A stretch of 64,000 nt of DNA from Pseudomonas gingeri. Its GTDB lineage: Bacteria; Pseudomonadota; Gammaproteobacteria; Pseudomonadales; Pseudomonadaceae. Of this stretch, positions 35,431 to 45,093 are shown one piece after another. The stretch's first letter is position 1; the number at the start of each line of letters is the position of its first letter. The DNA is taken from contig NZ_JACAOS010000022.1 in NCBI RefSeq assembly GCF_013386165.1, positions 165,369 through 229,368 of the forward strand, read 5' to 3'. The notes under the pieces were generated by a model. That model did no database searches, was not told the origin of the DNA, and was given only the letters and a program-made list of their open reading frames with translations. Made by a program: the position numbers and the translations under genes.

Positions 35431-36498
35431 ATGACTGCCCTGAAGAACGACCGTTTCCTTCGCGCCCTGCTCAAGCAACCCGTGGACGTCACCCCTGTGT
35501 GGATGATGCGCCAGGCCGGTCGCTACCTGCCGGAATACCGCGCCAGTCGCGCCAAGGCCGGCGACTTCATGAGCCTGTGCATGAACCCGTCGTTCGCTTG
35601 CGAGGTCACGATGCAGCCTCTGGACCGCTACCCGGGCCTGGACGCGGCGATCCTGTTCTCCGACATCCTGACCATCCCCGATGCCATGGGCCAGGGCCTG
35701 TACTTCGAAACCGGCGAAGGCCCGCGCTTTCGCAAAGTCGTCAGCACCCTGGCCGATATCGAGGCCCTGCCGATCCCCGATCCGCAGAAGGACCTGGGCT
35801 ATGTCATGGACGCGGTCAGCACCATTCGTCGCGAGCTCAACGGTCGCGTGCCGCTGATCGGCTTCTCCGGCAGCCCCTGGACCCTGGCCACTTATATGGT
35901 CGAAGGCGGTTCGTCGAAAGACTTCCGCAAGACCAAGGCCATGCTCTACGACAACCCCCAGGCCATGCACCTGTTGCTGGATAAACTGGCGCAGTCGGTC
36001 ACCTCCTACCTCAATGGCCAGATCCTTGCCGGGGCCCAGGCCGTGCAGATTTTCGACACATGGGGCGGTAACCTGTCGGCGGCGGCCTACCAGGAGTTTT
36101 CCCTGGCCTATATGCGCAAGATCGTCAGCGGCCTGATCCGCGAACACGAAGGGCGCAAGGTACCGGTGATCCTGTTCACCAAGAACGGCGGCCTGTGGCT
36201 GGAAAGCATTGCCGACGCCGGGGCCGATGCCCTGGGCCTGGACTGGACCTGCGACCTGGGCGAGGCCCGTCGTCGGGTCGGCCACCAGGTGGCCTTGCAG
36301 GGCAACATGGACCCGACCGTGCTGTACGCCAAGCCCGAAGCCATCCGTACTGAAGTGGCGCGGATTCTCGCCAGCTATGGCGAAGGTTCCGGCCATGTGT
36401 TCAACCTCGGCCACGGCATCACGCCGGAAGTCGATCCGGAACACGCCGGTGCGTTTATCAATGCCGTGCACGAGTTCTCCGCGCAGTACCATCGCTGA
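35431..36498 (+). CDS. hemE: Uroporphyrinogen decarboxylase
   Basis: Decarboxylates uroporphyrinogen III to coproporphyrinogen III in haem synthesis. The 355-aa protein has the N-terminal signature [16 protein letters not shown] (residues about 24-39) and the second signature [17 protein letters not shown]. It is flanked by hairpins on both sides, so it is probably monocistronic. Confidence 0.97.
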   Translation: MTALKNDRFLRALLKQPVDVTPVWMMRQAGRYLPEYRASRAKAGDFMSLCMNPSFACEVTMQPLDRYPGLDAAILFSDILTIPDAMGQGLYFETGEGPRFRKVVSTLADIEALPIPDPQKDLGYVMDAVSTIRRELNGRVPLIGFSGSPWTLATYMVEGGSSKDFRKTKAMLYDNPQAMHLLLDKLAQSVTSYLNGQILAGAQAVQIFDTWGGNLSAAAYQEFSLAYMRKIVSGLIREHEGRKVPVILFTKNGGLWLESIADAGADALGLDWTCDLGEARRRVGHQVALQGNMDPTVLYAKPEAIRTEVARILASYGEGSGHVFNLGHGITPEVDPEHAGAFINAVHEFSAQYHR

Positions 36499-36520
36499 TT
36501 GTTACCCTGCCTCTTCAATG

Positions 36521-36543
36521 ACCCCGCCTCGGCGGGGTTTTTG
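36521..36543 (+). terminator. Rho-independent terminator of hemE
   Basis: accccgcc, loop tc, ggcggggt then a run of Ts, 22 bases after the hemE stop. Confidence 0.9.
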
Positions 36544-37021
36544 CGTTTAGCCCTTTGCGGCTTTTCCTTTCCTGATGCGACTGGCTCATGTGTCGCCATA
36601 TATTCGGAGGGCCGCCGGAGGATCTGAGCGGGTTATCAAAGTGCCATGCCGTCTTTCTCCCTGAAGATGTCGGAGTATTCTTTTTCTGAACGTTAATGCG
36701 GAGACATTTGCTTGATGTCTTTGTGGTTTGTTGTGTTTGGTTACAAAGTCCTAGGCAAAGTTCGAGCACTTGTATGAATAAGTGAAGTCCAGAGCTGTCG
36801 CGCACCCTCATAAGACCTTTCCTACATATAAAAAAATACAAGTTCGTACAATGCGTACCTTGAAAATCAATTGATGAAGTAGGGAACTTTCGCGGTTGAT
36901 CTTTGCAGTCAGGACGGCGGCGTGGATCGATTTGAGCACTGATGAAAGTAAAAAAGGGTGCGTTCATCTTGGAGGGATGTCTGGCAACCCAATAAACAGG
37001 ATAAGTCTGGAGTTGAATCGA
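36544..37021. other. Long AT-rich non-coding leader upstream of the LPMO gene
   Basis: About 480 bases in which I find no convincing gene on either strand. It is visibly AT-richer than the surroundings (catataaaaaaatac, atcaattgatgaag). A TACAAT hexamer at 36847-36852 is a possible -10, but I see no matching -35. It probably holds the regulated promoter and a long 5' leader. Confidence 0.55.
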
Positions 37022-38479
37022 ATGAAAAGAAAGATGTCGGCACTTGGCAAGGCGTCGGGGTGTGTCTCTTCCCTGGCGGTGATCGCGACCCTGGTCGCCT
37101 CGCAGCATGTCGCCGCGCACGGTTACCTGAATGATCCGCCGTCCCGGGCTTTTGCTTGCCAGAAAGGCTTGAACAATGACTGCGGTCAGGCGCAATACGA
37201 GCCGCAAAGCGTCGGTGAAACCGCCAAGGGCTTCCCGGCGACCGGCGTGGCGGATGGCAAGATCGCCAGTGGTGCGATCGCGTTGTTCGCGCCAATGGAT
37301 ATCCAGTCGGCGAGCCGCTGGTACAAGACTGAAATCACCGACCGTGCGATCAACTTTGACTGGTACTACAGGGCCACTCATCCGGCGAGCAAGTATGAGT
37401 ACTTCATCACCAGGAACGGCTGGAACCCCAACCAGCCCTTGGCACGCGCTTCGTTCGACCTGACGCCGTTCTGCTCCGTGGACGCGGGCGGCCGGCTGCC
37501 CACCGACCAACCCCAGGGCAGTGACGGGCCTGCCCGTGAGAAACACCCCTGCGAGATACCCGCCGACAAGAGCGGGTATCACGTGATCCTCGGGATGTGG
37601 ACCGTGGCTGATACCGGCGGGGCGTTCCACAACGTGGTCGACGTGAATATCGTGGCTGAGGAACAGGCGCCGGACGGTTGGAAAACCGTCGGCAACATCA
37701 CGCCGACCCAGTCCCTGCTGGCCGCTGACAAGGTCAAGGCCCGGGCCTTGACCGGCGAGGGTGAAAGTGCCGAGTACAGCGCTGAAATCACCATCGTCGA
37801 CAGCGAGGACGGCAAGCCGGAGAACTGGGCGTTCAAGCTGGCCGAGCAAATCAACCGGAGCCAGACACTGGTCCGAGCCGGTGTCCGTGGTGAAAACGGT
37901 GCCATCGAGCCGATCAAGGGCGTTAACCAGCTGTTCGCCAAGGCTGAAAGCGGTGTGAATCGCTATGAGCTCGATGTGCAGATGCAGGACGACGCCGATG
38001 CGAGTATGAGCATTTCCACTATTGGCACTGATTTGGAACTCAAGGAAGGACGCTTGGCGATGCCTTTCCCGGTGCTCACGAACCGGAAAATGAACCTCGA
38101 GGCCACGGTCTTCGATGCGGCCAACAAGCCGGTAGGCGTCATGACGCAGTTGGTTGAGGCTGGTAGCACCTGGCTGAACGTGGACGTGCGCAGTGAGCCG
38201 GGTACCCATGAACTCAAGCTGGTGGGCGTGACTGAAGACGGTCGCAGCACTCGCCAGGACCTGGTGTCCGTAGAGCTTGGCGGCGAGGGTGGCAGTCAGG
38301 ATTACGACTTCGCCTATCCGGAAGGCATCGAAGGTTATCAGTCCGGGACCAAGGTCCTGTCCAACGGTAACGTCTACGAGTGTCTGCCATTCCCCGCAGG
38401 CGCCTGGTGCAAGATCAACAGTCACCACTATATCCCGGGTGTCGGCCCAAGCTGGCAAGACGCCTGGACCGTCAAGTAA
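37022..38479 (+). CDS. gbpA: Secreted lytic polysaccharide monooxygenase, GbpA-type (AA10)
   Basis: Copper enzyme that oxidatively cleaves chitin; also an N-acetylglucosamine-binding adhesin in this family. The 485-aa protein has a signal peptide (1-32) ending VAA, cut before His33, the N-terminal copper-brace histidine (HGYLNDPPSR). The second brace His is His120 (ATHPASKYEY) and the axial Phe is Phe202 (GGAFHNVVDV). GbpA middle domains (about 210-420) follow, then a C-terminal chitin-binding module (about 440-485; YECLPFPAGAWCKI). I took ATG 37022; an earlier in-frame ATG at 36976 would spoil the signal peptide. The T2SS operon downstream is its likely export route. Confidence 0.93.
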   Translation: MKRKMSALGKASGCVSSLAVIATLVASQHVAAHGYLNDPPSRAFACQKGLNNDCGQAQYEPQSVGETAKGFPATGVADGKIASGAIALFAPMDIQSASRWYKTEITDRAINFDWYYRATHPASKYEYFITRNGWNPNQPLARASFDLTPFCSVDAGGRLPTDQPQGSDGPAREKHPCEIPADKSGYHVILGMWTVADTGGAFHNVVDVNIVAEEQAPDGWKTVGNITPTQSLLAADKVKARALTGEGESAEYSAEITIVDSEDGKPENWAFKLAEQINRSQTLVRAGVRGENGAIEPIKGVNQLFAKAESGVNRYELDVQMQDDADASMSISTIGTDLELKEGRLAMPFPVLTNRKMNLEATVFDAANKPVGVMTQLVEAGSTWLNVDVRSEPGTHELKLVGVTEDGRSTRQDLVSVELGGEGGSQDYDFAYPEGIEGYQSGTKVLSNGNVYECLPFPAGAWCKINSHHYIPGVGPSWQDAWTVK

Positions 38480-38497
38480 TCCCTCAAGGTTGAGCGC

Positions 38498-38518
38498 CGG
38501 GCTGCTGGGCAGCCCGGT
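38498..38518 (+). terminator. Hairpin after the LPMO gene
   Basis: A ccgggctg stem with a ctggg-type loop and its complement lies 19 bases after the stop. The following bases (tgtattcggttta) are only moderately T-rich, so some readthrough into the b561 gene is possible. Confidence 0.45.
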
Positions 38519-38570
38519 GTATTCGGTTTATTGGCGATGTTGTTGTCGGCTGGTTTTTGGGTGAACACCA

Positions 38571-39065
38571 TTGTTTTACTCTAGAGCACAAATTTTTCTT
38601 CATTGGCTGTCCGCCGCCATTATTTTATGGGCGTTGGTCAGCGGTTTTTATGTGGCTTTCTTGAGCACTTCGCTGGCGCTTAAACAAGTCGTAGGTTCTT
38701 TTAATGTGTCTGTCACGGCGCTGTTTATTCCGTTTTTTGTTGTCAGGATTTTTCTTTCTTTTTCTCCGAGAGAACAGACGGCCAGAACGCTCGCACAATG
38801 GACGGCTTTTTGGGTTCATAAAGTTATTTATCTGGTGACCGGCATCGTGTTGGCAACGGGCGTCATGATGATGGACCGGGCCATCAATCTATTCGACCTG
38901 CTCTTGATACCCGCACCGATTGATAGTGCTGGCCTCATCGCTGTTTTTAAAAAACTCCATGATGTTTCCTGCGTTGTTCTGGCCGTCCTGGTGGTTTTGC
39001 ATATTGGCGCGGTTATTCGTCATGAAGTCTCCGGTCATCGAATACTCAGGCGGATGCTGTGGTAA
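38571..39065 (+). CDS. Cytochrome b561 family membrane protein
   Basis: A 164-aa protein with four predicted membrane helices (about residues 8-30, 45-65, 82-102, 132-150), matching the prokaryotic cytochrome b561 family. Such proteins carry haem b and move electrons across the inner membrane, often from quinol. Likely haem ligands are His11 (LHWLSA), His83, His130 and His144; the His usually seen at the start of helix 2 is replaced (VGSFNV). An in-frame stop at 38562 forces a TTG start at 38571. The gene is AT-rich compared with its neighbours and overlaps the possible upstream GTG of gspC. Electron supply to the LPMO is inference. Confidence 0.8.
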   Translation: MFYSRAQIFLHWLSAAIILWALVSGFYVAFLSTSLALKQVVGSFNVSVTALFIPFFVVRIFLSFSPREQTARTLAQWTAFWVHKVIYLVTGIVLATGVMMMDRAINLFDLLLIPAPIDSAGLIAVFKKLHDVSCVVLAVLVVLHIGAVIRHEVSGHRILRRMLW

Positions 39066-39079
39066 CGCTCAGGGGGCGA

Positions 39080-39586
39080 ATGGGCTTTCTGAGCCTTGCG
39101 TTATGTGCGCTGCCGCTGGGTTATGCGGCGCTGTCGTTGTGGGGCGAGCGGATCTTCCGTCAGGCATTGCCGACGTTACCCACGGTGCAAGCCAACAGCC
39201 GATCCGTGCCTGCCGAACGTGCGCCGCTCAATCATGCCGCCGTCGCCACGGTGATGGGGCTGGTCGCCCAGGAATCCCTGGCTCGCAGTGCTGAACCCTT
39301 GAAGCTGCAGGCCAGCTTTGTCTCCAGCGCCGGCGATTCCCGAGCCCTGCTGGCGGGGGCCAGTGGTCAGCGCATCTACCGGGTGGGCGAAAGCCTGCCG
39401 GGTGGCAGCGTCCTGCGGCGGATCGAGAGCGGTCGGGTGGTGCTCTGGCGCAATGGCCGCGAGGAGCTGTTGTCGCTGGAGCCCCCCGGCCGCCCCATCT
39501 TGCAGGCGTTCAAGGAGCCCGTCGCCGGCGCCCCAGTGTCTTCCCTTTATCTGCGGCCGACGGCCACACCGCGTCAGAGTGAGTAA
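39080..39586 (+). CDS. gspC: Type II secretion inner-membrane protein GspC
   Basis: Links the inner-membrane platform to the secretin and helps select substrates. About 168 aa: a membrane helix at residues 2-22, then a periplasmic HR domain (about 75-145; LKLQASFVSSAGDSRALLAG). There is no recognisable C-terminal PDZ or coiled coil, only a short tail. I chose ATG 39080 behind AGGGGG; a GTG at 39059 overlapping the b561 gene is an alternative. gspD begins immediately after its stop. Confidence 0.85.
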   Translation: MGFLSLALCALPLGYAALSLWGERIFRQALPTLPTVQANSRSVPAERAPLNHAAVATVMGLVAQESLARSAEPLKLQASFVSSAGDSRALLAGASGQRIYRVGESLPGGSVLRRIESGRVVLWRNGREELLSLEPPGRPILQAFKEPVAGAPVSSLYLRPTATPRQSE

Positions 39587-41497
39587 ATGAACCCATCCTT
39601 CGAATCCGGTCGGCGCTGCCTGAAACTCTTGGGTCTGATCGTCGGCCTGATGCTGGCGTCGGGCGTGCGGGCCAATGAACCGCAATGGCAACTGGCGATG
39701 AACGATGCCGAGTTGCGTGATGTGGTGCGGGAAATGTCCTCGATTCTCGGCACCACCGTGGTGCTCGACCCGCGGGTGCAGGGGCGGATCACCGTCCTCT
39801 CCGAGCAGGCCCTGGATCGTGAAGGGGTCCGCCGGTTGTTCTATTCGGTACTCGACGCGCATAACTTCACGGTGATCGACGAAGGCGACCGCATTCTGAT
39901 CGCCCCCGTGGCCGATGCCCGCACCCGCGCCAGCAGCGCCGACAGCGCCAGTGCCCAGACGGGTCAGTTCGTCACCGAAGTGGTGGCGCTCGGTAGCAGC
40001 GTCGCGGCGGATATTGCCGGGCTGGTGCGGCCACTGGTCTCGGTCAACGGCTATGTCGGACCATCGGCGTCGGCCAATGCCCTGGTCATCACCGACAGCG
40101 CGGCGAATGTCCGACGGATCGCGAAGATCGTCCGGCAGCTGGACCTGGGGCAGAAGAATGCCCATGACGTCATCCAGTTGCGTCATGGACTGGCCAATGA
40201 GCTGGCGCGGATGCTGGAGCAATCCCTGGGGAGGCAAGGCGCCGAAGCGGGGAGTCAGGTCATTGCCGATTCGCGCAACAACCGCCTGGTGCTTATCGGC
40301 ACCCAGGACGTACGCAAGCGCCTGGGCGATCTGGCCCGCTCCCTCGATACCCCGACGGCGGCCATGGCCGACAATGCCCGGGTGATCCGCCTGCGCTACA
40401 GCGATGCCAAGCAGTTGGCCGAAGTGCTGGATGCCATGGGCCAGGGGCTCGGCCAGGAAGCGGGGGCTGCCACCAGCCGGGATGCGGTTTCCAGCAAGGC
40501 CGTGGTCAAGGCCGATGAAAGCCAGAACGCCCTGGTGCTGATCGCCGAACCGAGCCAGGTCCGTACCATGGAAAACATTGTTCGCCAGCTCGACCAGCCG
40601 CGTTCGCAGGTGTTGATCCATGCGGCGATTGTCGAGATTTCCGGGGATATCAACGAGGCCCTGGGTGTGCAGTGGGGCGCCAACACCGGGAGTGCCCAGG
40701 GCGGGGTGAGCTTTGCCGGAACCAATATCACCCTGCCGAATTTCAATGGCAGCGAGACCAAGCTGCCCGATGGTGCCGTGTTGCGCATCGGCAACGATCG
40801 CTTCGGCATGCTGGTGTCGGCCCTGGCGAGCAATAGCCATAACAACGTGTTGTCCACGCCCAGCCTGTTGACCCTGGACAACCAGGAGGCCGAGATTCTG
40901 GTGGGGCAGAACGTGCCATTCCAGAGCGGCTCCTACCAGACCTCCGGTACGGGTACCGACCGGCCCTTCAACACGGTCACGCGCCATGATATCGGGATCA
41001 AGCTGAAGATCCGTCCGCATATCAACGAAGGGTCGACCCTGCGCCTGCAGGTCGAGCAGGAAAACTCCGAACTCGCCCCGAATACGCTGACGCCCACTGA
41101 CATGATCACCAACAAGCGCACCCTGAAAAGCACCATCCTGGCTGACGACGGCGAGATCATCGTTATCGGTGGGCTGATCAAGGACAGTGTGAGTGTCCAG
41201 CAAAGCGGTGTGCCGCTGCTGCGGGATATCCCGTACCTGGGGGCCTTGTTCCGCTGGAACAGCGAGAAACATGTAAAAACCAATCTGATGGTGTTTCTGC
41301 GGCCGACCATCGTCCGCTCCAAGGAGGATATCGCCGAGGTCAGCGAGCATCGCTACAACGGCCTGCGCAAGCTCAGCCAGCCCGCCGCCGGGAAGAGCAA
41401 CTCGCTGTTGCTGCCGCGTGAGGCCCGGCAGTTGTTCGACGGCGACGATGACGAGCCGCCGATCGACCTGCGCCGACAGAAGGTCGGGGCGCCATGA
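39587..41497 (+). CDS. gspD: Type II secretion outer-membrane secretin GspD
   Basis: The outer-membrane exit channel. The 636-aa protein has a signal peptide ending VRA (about residue 29), N0-N3 domains (for example WQLAMNDAELRDVVREMS), and a secretin domain with VPLLRDIPYLGALF near residue 540. The signal sequence has no lipobox, so it is not a self-piloting lipoprotein secretin, and no pilotin gene is present in the operon. Confidence 0.95.
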   Translation: MNPSFESGRRCLKLLGLIVGLMLASGVRANEPQWQLAMNDAELRDVVREMSSILGTTVVLDPRVQGRITVLSEQALDREGVRRLFYSVLDAHNFTVIDEGDRILIAPVADARTRASSADSASAQTGQFVTEVVALGSSVAADIAGLVRPLVSVNGYVGPSASANALVITDSAANVRRIAKIVRQLDLGQKNAHDVIQLRHGLANELARMLEQSLGRQGAEAGSQVIADSRNNRLVLIGTQDVRKRLGDLARSLDTPTAAMADNARVIRLRYSDAKQLAEVLDAMGQGLGQEAGAATSRDAVSSKAVVKADESQNALVLIAEPSQVRTMENIVRQLDQPRSQVLIHAAIVEISGDINEALGVQWGANTGSAQGGVSFAGTNITLPNFNGSETKLPDGAVLRIGNDRFGMLVSALASNSHNNVLSTPSLLTLDNQEAEILVGQNVPFQSGSYQTSGTGTDRPFNTVTRHDIGIKLKIRPHINEGSTLRLQVEQENSELAPNTLTPTDMITNKRTLKSTILADDGEIIVIGGLIKDSVSVQQSGVPLLRDIPYLGALFRWNSEKHVKTNLMVFLRPTIVRSKEDIAEVSEHRYNGLRKLSQPAAGKSNSLLLPREARQLFDGDDDEPPIDLRRQKVGAP

Positions 41498-42960
41498 CAA
41501 CGCCACGCTTGCCGTTCGGCTTTGCCCGTCGCTACGGGATCTTGCTGGAACAGCAGGGCGAGGCGGCGTGCCTGGCGATCCGCGCTGATACGCCGTTGGC
41601 CGCCGTGTCCGAGGCCCGTCGCCTGATCCCTGGTCGGTTGCCGTTGCAGGTACTCGATGAGTCGCTGTTCGCCGCGCGCCTCGCCGCCGCCTACAGCGAC
41701 GGGCAGAGTGCCGCCGAGCAGGTTGCGCAAGGCCTGGACGACGAGCTGGACCTGATGAGCGTGGCCGACCAGTTGCCGCAGACCGCCGACCTGCTGGAGC
41801 AGGAGGGCGATGCACCGATCATCCGCCTGATCAATGCCCTGCTCAGTGAAGCCGTGCGCGAGAAAGCCTCTGATGTGCACCTGGAAACCTTCGAGCACAC
41901 GCTGTCGGTGCGCATGCGGGTGGACGGCCAGTTACGTGAAGTGCTCAAGCCCAGGCGTGAACTGGCCAACCTGCTGGTGTCGCGGATCAAGGTCATGGCC
42001 CGGCTGGACATCGCCGAGAAGCGCGTGCCCCAGGACGGTCGGATCGCCTTGCGGCTGGCCGGGCATGAGGTGGATGTGCGGGTTTCGACCTTGCCTTCGG
42101 CCCATGGCGAACGGGTGGTCCTGCGCCTGCTGGACAAGCAGGCCGGACGTCTCGACCTGCAACGCCTGGGCATGCCGGCGCCGACCCTGGAGCGTTTCCA
42201 GCAGATTCTCGGCAAACCCCACGGCATCTTCCTGGTCACCGGCCCGACCGGTTCGGGCAAGACCACCAGCCTCTATGCGGCGCTGAGCAGCCTCAACGAC
42301 CAGACGCGCAATATCCTCACCGTCGAAGACCCCATCGAGTATCACCTGCCGGGCATCGGCCAGACGCCGGTCAATCCCAAGGTAGAGATGACCTTCGCCC
42401 GGGGTTTGCGGGCGATCCTGCGCCAGGACCCGGACGTGGTCATGGTCGGCGAGATCCGTGACCGCGAAACCGCCGAGATCGCCGTGCAGGCTTCGTTGAC
42501 CGGGCACCTGGTGCTGTCGACCCTGCACACCAACAGCGCGGTGGGCGCGGTCACGCGGTTGCTCGACATGGGCGTGGATGCCTATCTGCTGGCGTCGTCC
42601 CTAGTCGGGGTGCTGGCCCAGCGCCTGGTACGTACCCTGTGCCGAGCGTGCAGGAGCGGCTATGTGGCGGATGCGGCGGCCTGCCAGCGCCTGGGTGTCG
42701 AGGCGAGCAACCCGCCCAGGCTCTTCAGGGCCAACGGTTGTGAACACTGCCAGCAAGGCTATCGCGGGCGTATCGGGCTCTACGAACTGATCGGCATTAC
42801 CCCGGCCCTGGCAGTACTTATCCACAACGGCGCCAGTGAACCGGAGCTGATCCGTGAAGCTCGCAAGGCATCGCGCAGCCTGTTCCAGGATGGCCTGCGG
42901 CTGGTCCTCGAAGGCCACACCAGCCTCGACGAACTGCTGCGCGTCACCCAGGAGGACTGA
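41494..42960 (+). CDS. gspE: Type II secretion ATPase GspE
   Basis: Cytoplasmic hexameric ATPase that powers pseudopilus assembly. The 488-aa protein has an N-terminal domain for GspL binding, Walker A GPTGSGKTTSLYA near residues 249-261, an Asp box (EDPIEYHLPGIGQTPVN), Walker B, and the zinc tetracysteine motif CRAC...CEHC. It overlaps gspD by 4 bases. Confidence 0.96.
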   Translation: MTTPRLPFGFARRYGILLEQQGEAACLAIRADTPLAAVSEARRLIPGRLPLQVLDESLFAARLAAAYSDGQSAAEQVAQGLDDELDLMSVADQLPQTADLLEQEGDAPIIRLINALLSEAVREKASDVHLETFEHTLSVRMRVDGQLREVLKPRRELANLLVSRIKVMARLDIAEKRVPQDGRIALRLAGHEVDVRVSTLPSAHGERVVLRLLDKQAGRLDLQRLGMPAPTLERFQQILGKPHGIFLVTGPTGSGKTTSLYAALSSLNDQTRNILTVEDPIEYHLPGIGQTPVNPKVEMTFARGLRAILRQDPDVVMVGEIRDRETAEIAVQASLTGHLVLSTLHTNSAVGAVTRLLDMGVDAYLLASSLVGVLAQRLVRTLCRACRSGYVADAAACQRLGVEASNPPRLFRANGCEHCQQGYRGRIGLYELIGITPALAVLIHNGASEPELIREARKASRSLFQDGLRLVLEGHTSLDELLRVTQED

Positions 42961-42962
42961 GG

Positions 42963-44174
42963 ATGCCGACGTTCGATTATCAGGCCCAGGATGCCAACGG
43001 TCGCCGCTGTCGCGGTCAGCAGGAGGCCGACAGCCCGCGCCACGCGCGCCAGTTGCTGCGTGAGCGCGGCCTGTTGCCCACGCAGTTGAACAGCGCTCGC
43101 GGCCAGGCGGTGACCGGCAACGGCAGTCAGCGCTCGGCCGGCTTGAAGGCCGGTGAACTGGCCTTGCTGACGCTGCAACTCTCGACCCTGATCCAGGCCG
43201 GCTTGCCGCTGGAAGAGGCGTTGCGGGCGGTGGCCGCGCAGAGTGAAAAGCGCCGGGTCAGCAACCTGCTGGCGGCGCTGCGCAGCCGGGTCATGGAAGG
43301 TTATGACCTGGCCTCGGCACTCGGAGGTTTTCCCAAGGCGTTTCCGGACATGTACCGCGCGAGCATCGCCGCTGGCGAACGCGCCGGGCACCTGGGCGCG
43401 GTGCTCGAACAGCTGGCCGAATACACCGAGGCCCGTCAGCAGGCCCGGCAGAAGATCCAGATGGCGCTGGTCTATCCGATGATCTTGCTGTTTGCCTCGC
43501 TGGCCATCGTCGCCGGCTTGCTCGGTTATGTGGTGCCGGATGTGGTGAAGGTCTTTATCAACAATGGTCAGGCCCTGCCCCTGCTGACTAAGGGCCTGAT
43601 CGCCCTGAGCAGCGGCCTGCAGCGTTACGGCGGGTTGTTGCTGATTGGATTGGCGGGGCTGGCTCTCCTGGTGCGCTGGGCTCTGGCTCGTCCCGCGGTG
43701 CGCTGGCGCTGGCATGCCTGGTTGCTGCGCGCGCCGCTGATCGGCGGTGTCCTCAAGGCCATGGAGGCGTCCCGTTTCGCCAGCACCCTGGCGTTGCTCG
43801 GCAAGAGCGCCGTGCCCCTGGTGGACGCCCTGGAAATCGCCGCGGCGGTGATCGGCAACCTGCCGATTCGCGCCCGTATGGGTGAGGTCGCGCGCTCGGT
43901 GCGCGAGGGCGGCACCCTGACCCGTGGCCTGGAGCGCGGCGGTGATATCCCGCCGCTGATGTTGCACATGATCGCCAGTGGCGAACGCGCTGGCGAACTC
44001 GACCGCATGCTCGCCCGCGCCGCCGAGCAGCAGGAGAAAACCCTCGCGGCCTGTATCGCCCTGGTGGTGAGCCTGTTCGAGCCGGCGATGCTGGTGCTCA
44101 TGGGCGCCATCGTGCTGTTGATCGTCATGGCGATTCTGTTGCCGATTCTTAGCCTCAACCAACTGGTGAACTGA
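42963..44174 (+). CDS. gspF: Type II secretion inner-membrane protein GspF
   Basis: Polytopic platform protein. The 403-aa length is as usual, with two T2SSF domains (about residues 70-190 and 270-395) and three membrane helices, the last being IVLLIVMAILLPIL. The N-terminal soluble motif MPTFDYQAQDANGR is typical. It starts 2 bases after gspE. Confidence 0.96.
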   Translation: MPTFDYQAQDANGRRCRGQQEADSPRHARQLLRERGLLPTQLNSARGQAVTGNGSQRSAGLKAGELALLTLQLSTLIQAGLPLEEALRAVAAQSEKRRVSNLLAALRSRVMEGYDLASALGGFPKAFPDMYRASIAAGERAGHLGAVLEQLAEYTEARQQARQKIQMALVYPMILLFASLAIVAGLLGYVVPDVVKVFINNGQALPLLTKGLIALSSGLQRYGGLLLIGLAGLALLVRWALARPAVRWRWHAWLLRAPLIGGVLKAMEASRFASTLALLGKSAVPLVDALEIAAAVIGNLPIRARMGEVARSVREGGTLTRGLERGGDIPPLMLHMIASGERAGELDRMLARAAEQQEKTLAACIALVVSLFEPAMLVLMGAIVLLIVMAILLPILSLNQLVN

Positions 44175-44178
44175 TCTT

Positions 44179-44619
44179 ATGAAAACCTTTGGAATGCAGC
44201 GACAACGCGGTTTCACCCTGATCGAGATCATGGTCGTGGTGGTGATTATCGGTGTGCTCGGGGCGATGGTCCTGCCGCAGTTCATGAGCCGCCCGGACCA
44301 GGCCAAGGTCACGGCGGCCCATGCCGATATCAAGGCCATCGGCACCGCGCTGGAAATGTACCGGCTCGACAACTTCCAGTATCCCTCGACCCAGCAGGGG
44401 CTGGAGGCGTTGGTCAAACGCCCGCTGGGCGTGCCTGAACCGAGGAACTGGAACCCCCAGGGTTATTTGAAAAAACTGCCGGTCGATCCCTGGGGCACGG
44501 CTTACCAATACCTGAGCCCGGGCACCCGGACCAAGGGCTACGACCTGTATTCCTTTGGCTCCGACGGCGTGTCCGGCGGCGAAGAGTTTGCCGCCGATAT
44601 CGGCAACTGGAGCGATTGA
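44179..44619 (+). CDS. gspG: Major pseudopilin GspG
   Basis: Main subunit of the T2SS pseudopilus. The 146-aa protein has a prepilin leader MKTFGMQRQRG cut before FTLIEIMVVVVIIGVL (Glu5 present), then a C-terminal calcium-binding globular region ending GGEEFAADIGNWSD. It needs a prepilin peptidase, which is not encoded in this window. Confidence 0.97.
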   Translation: MKTFGMQRQRGFTLIEIMVVVVIIGVLGAMVLPQFMSRPDQAKVTAAHADIKAIGTALEMYRLDNFQYPSTQQGLEALVKRPLGVPEPRNWNPQGYLKKLPVDPWGTAYQYLSPGTRTKGYDLYSFGSDGVSGGEEFAADIGNWSD

Positions 44620-44622
44620 CCG

Positions 44623-45093
44623 ATGCCCGGACATTCCCGTGGTTTCACCCTGCTGGAGTTGCTGGTGTCCATGGTGGTGATCGGCGTGCTGGCTGGAATG
44701 ATCGCCGTTGGCATGAACCCCAGCCCGGTGCGTCAGGCGCGCCAGGAGGCCGGTGCGCTGGTGCACCTGCTGCAACATCTGCGTGAATACGCGGTGCTCA
44801 ACAGTCAGGAGTATGGCTTGCGAATCGGTGCCGAGGGTTATCAGGTGATGGTCTTCGAACGACCCGACTGGCGTCCGGCGGGGGCGGCCTATCGGTTGCC
44901 CGACGGCCTGTATTTTCGTCTTGAGCTTGAGGGCCGTCCGCTGAAGTTGGGCGACCGGGTGAACCAGCCGCAACTGCTGGTGCTGAGCAGCGATGAAATG
45001 AGCGCCTTCACCCTGCATTACGAATCCGCGCAGCGGCGCTGGTTGAGTGTGTCCGGTGACGGCCTCGGTGATCCGGCCATCGATGAAAGCTGA
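44623..45093 (+). CDS. gspH: Minor pseudopilin GspH
   Basis: A 156-aa minor pseudopilin with leader MPGHSRG and class III cleavage before FTLLELLVSMVVIGVL (Glu5 present). It starts 3 bases after gspG, and gspI overlaps its 3' end by 11 bases. Confidence 0.93.
   Translation: MPGHSRGFTLLELLVSMVVIGVLAGMIAVGMNPSPVRQARQEAGALVHLLQHLREYAVLNSQEYGLRIGAEGYQVMVFERPDWRPAGAAYRLPDGLYFRLELEGRPLKLGDRVNQPQLLVLSSDEMSAFTLHYESAQRRWLSVSGDGLGDPAIDES

Noticed and set aside
36515-38458. Minus-strand frame opposite the LPMO gene
   Set aside because: The plus-strand LPMO has a signal peptide and conserved catalytic residues; the opposite frame shows none.
39176-41815. Long minus-strand frame opposite gspC-gspE
   Set aside because: Shadow of the GC-rich secretin gene; no recognisable protein.
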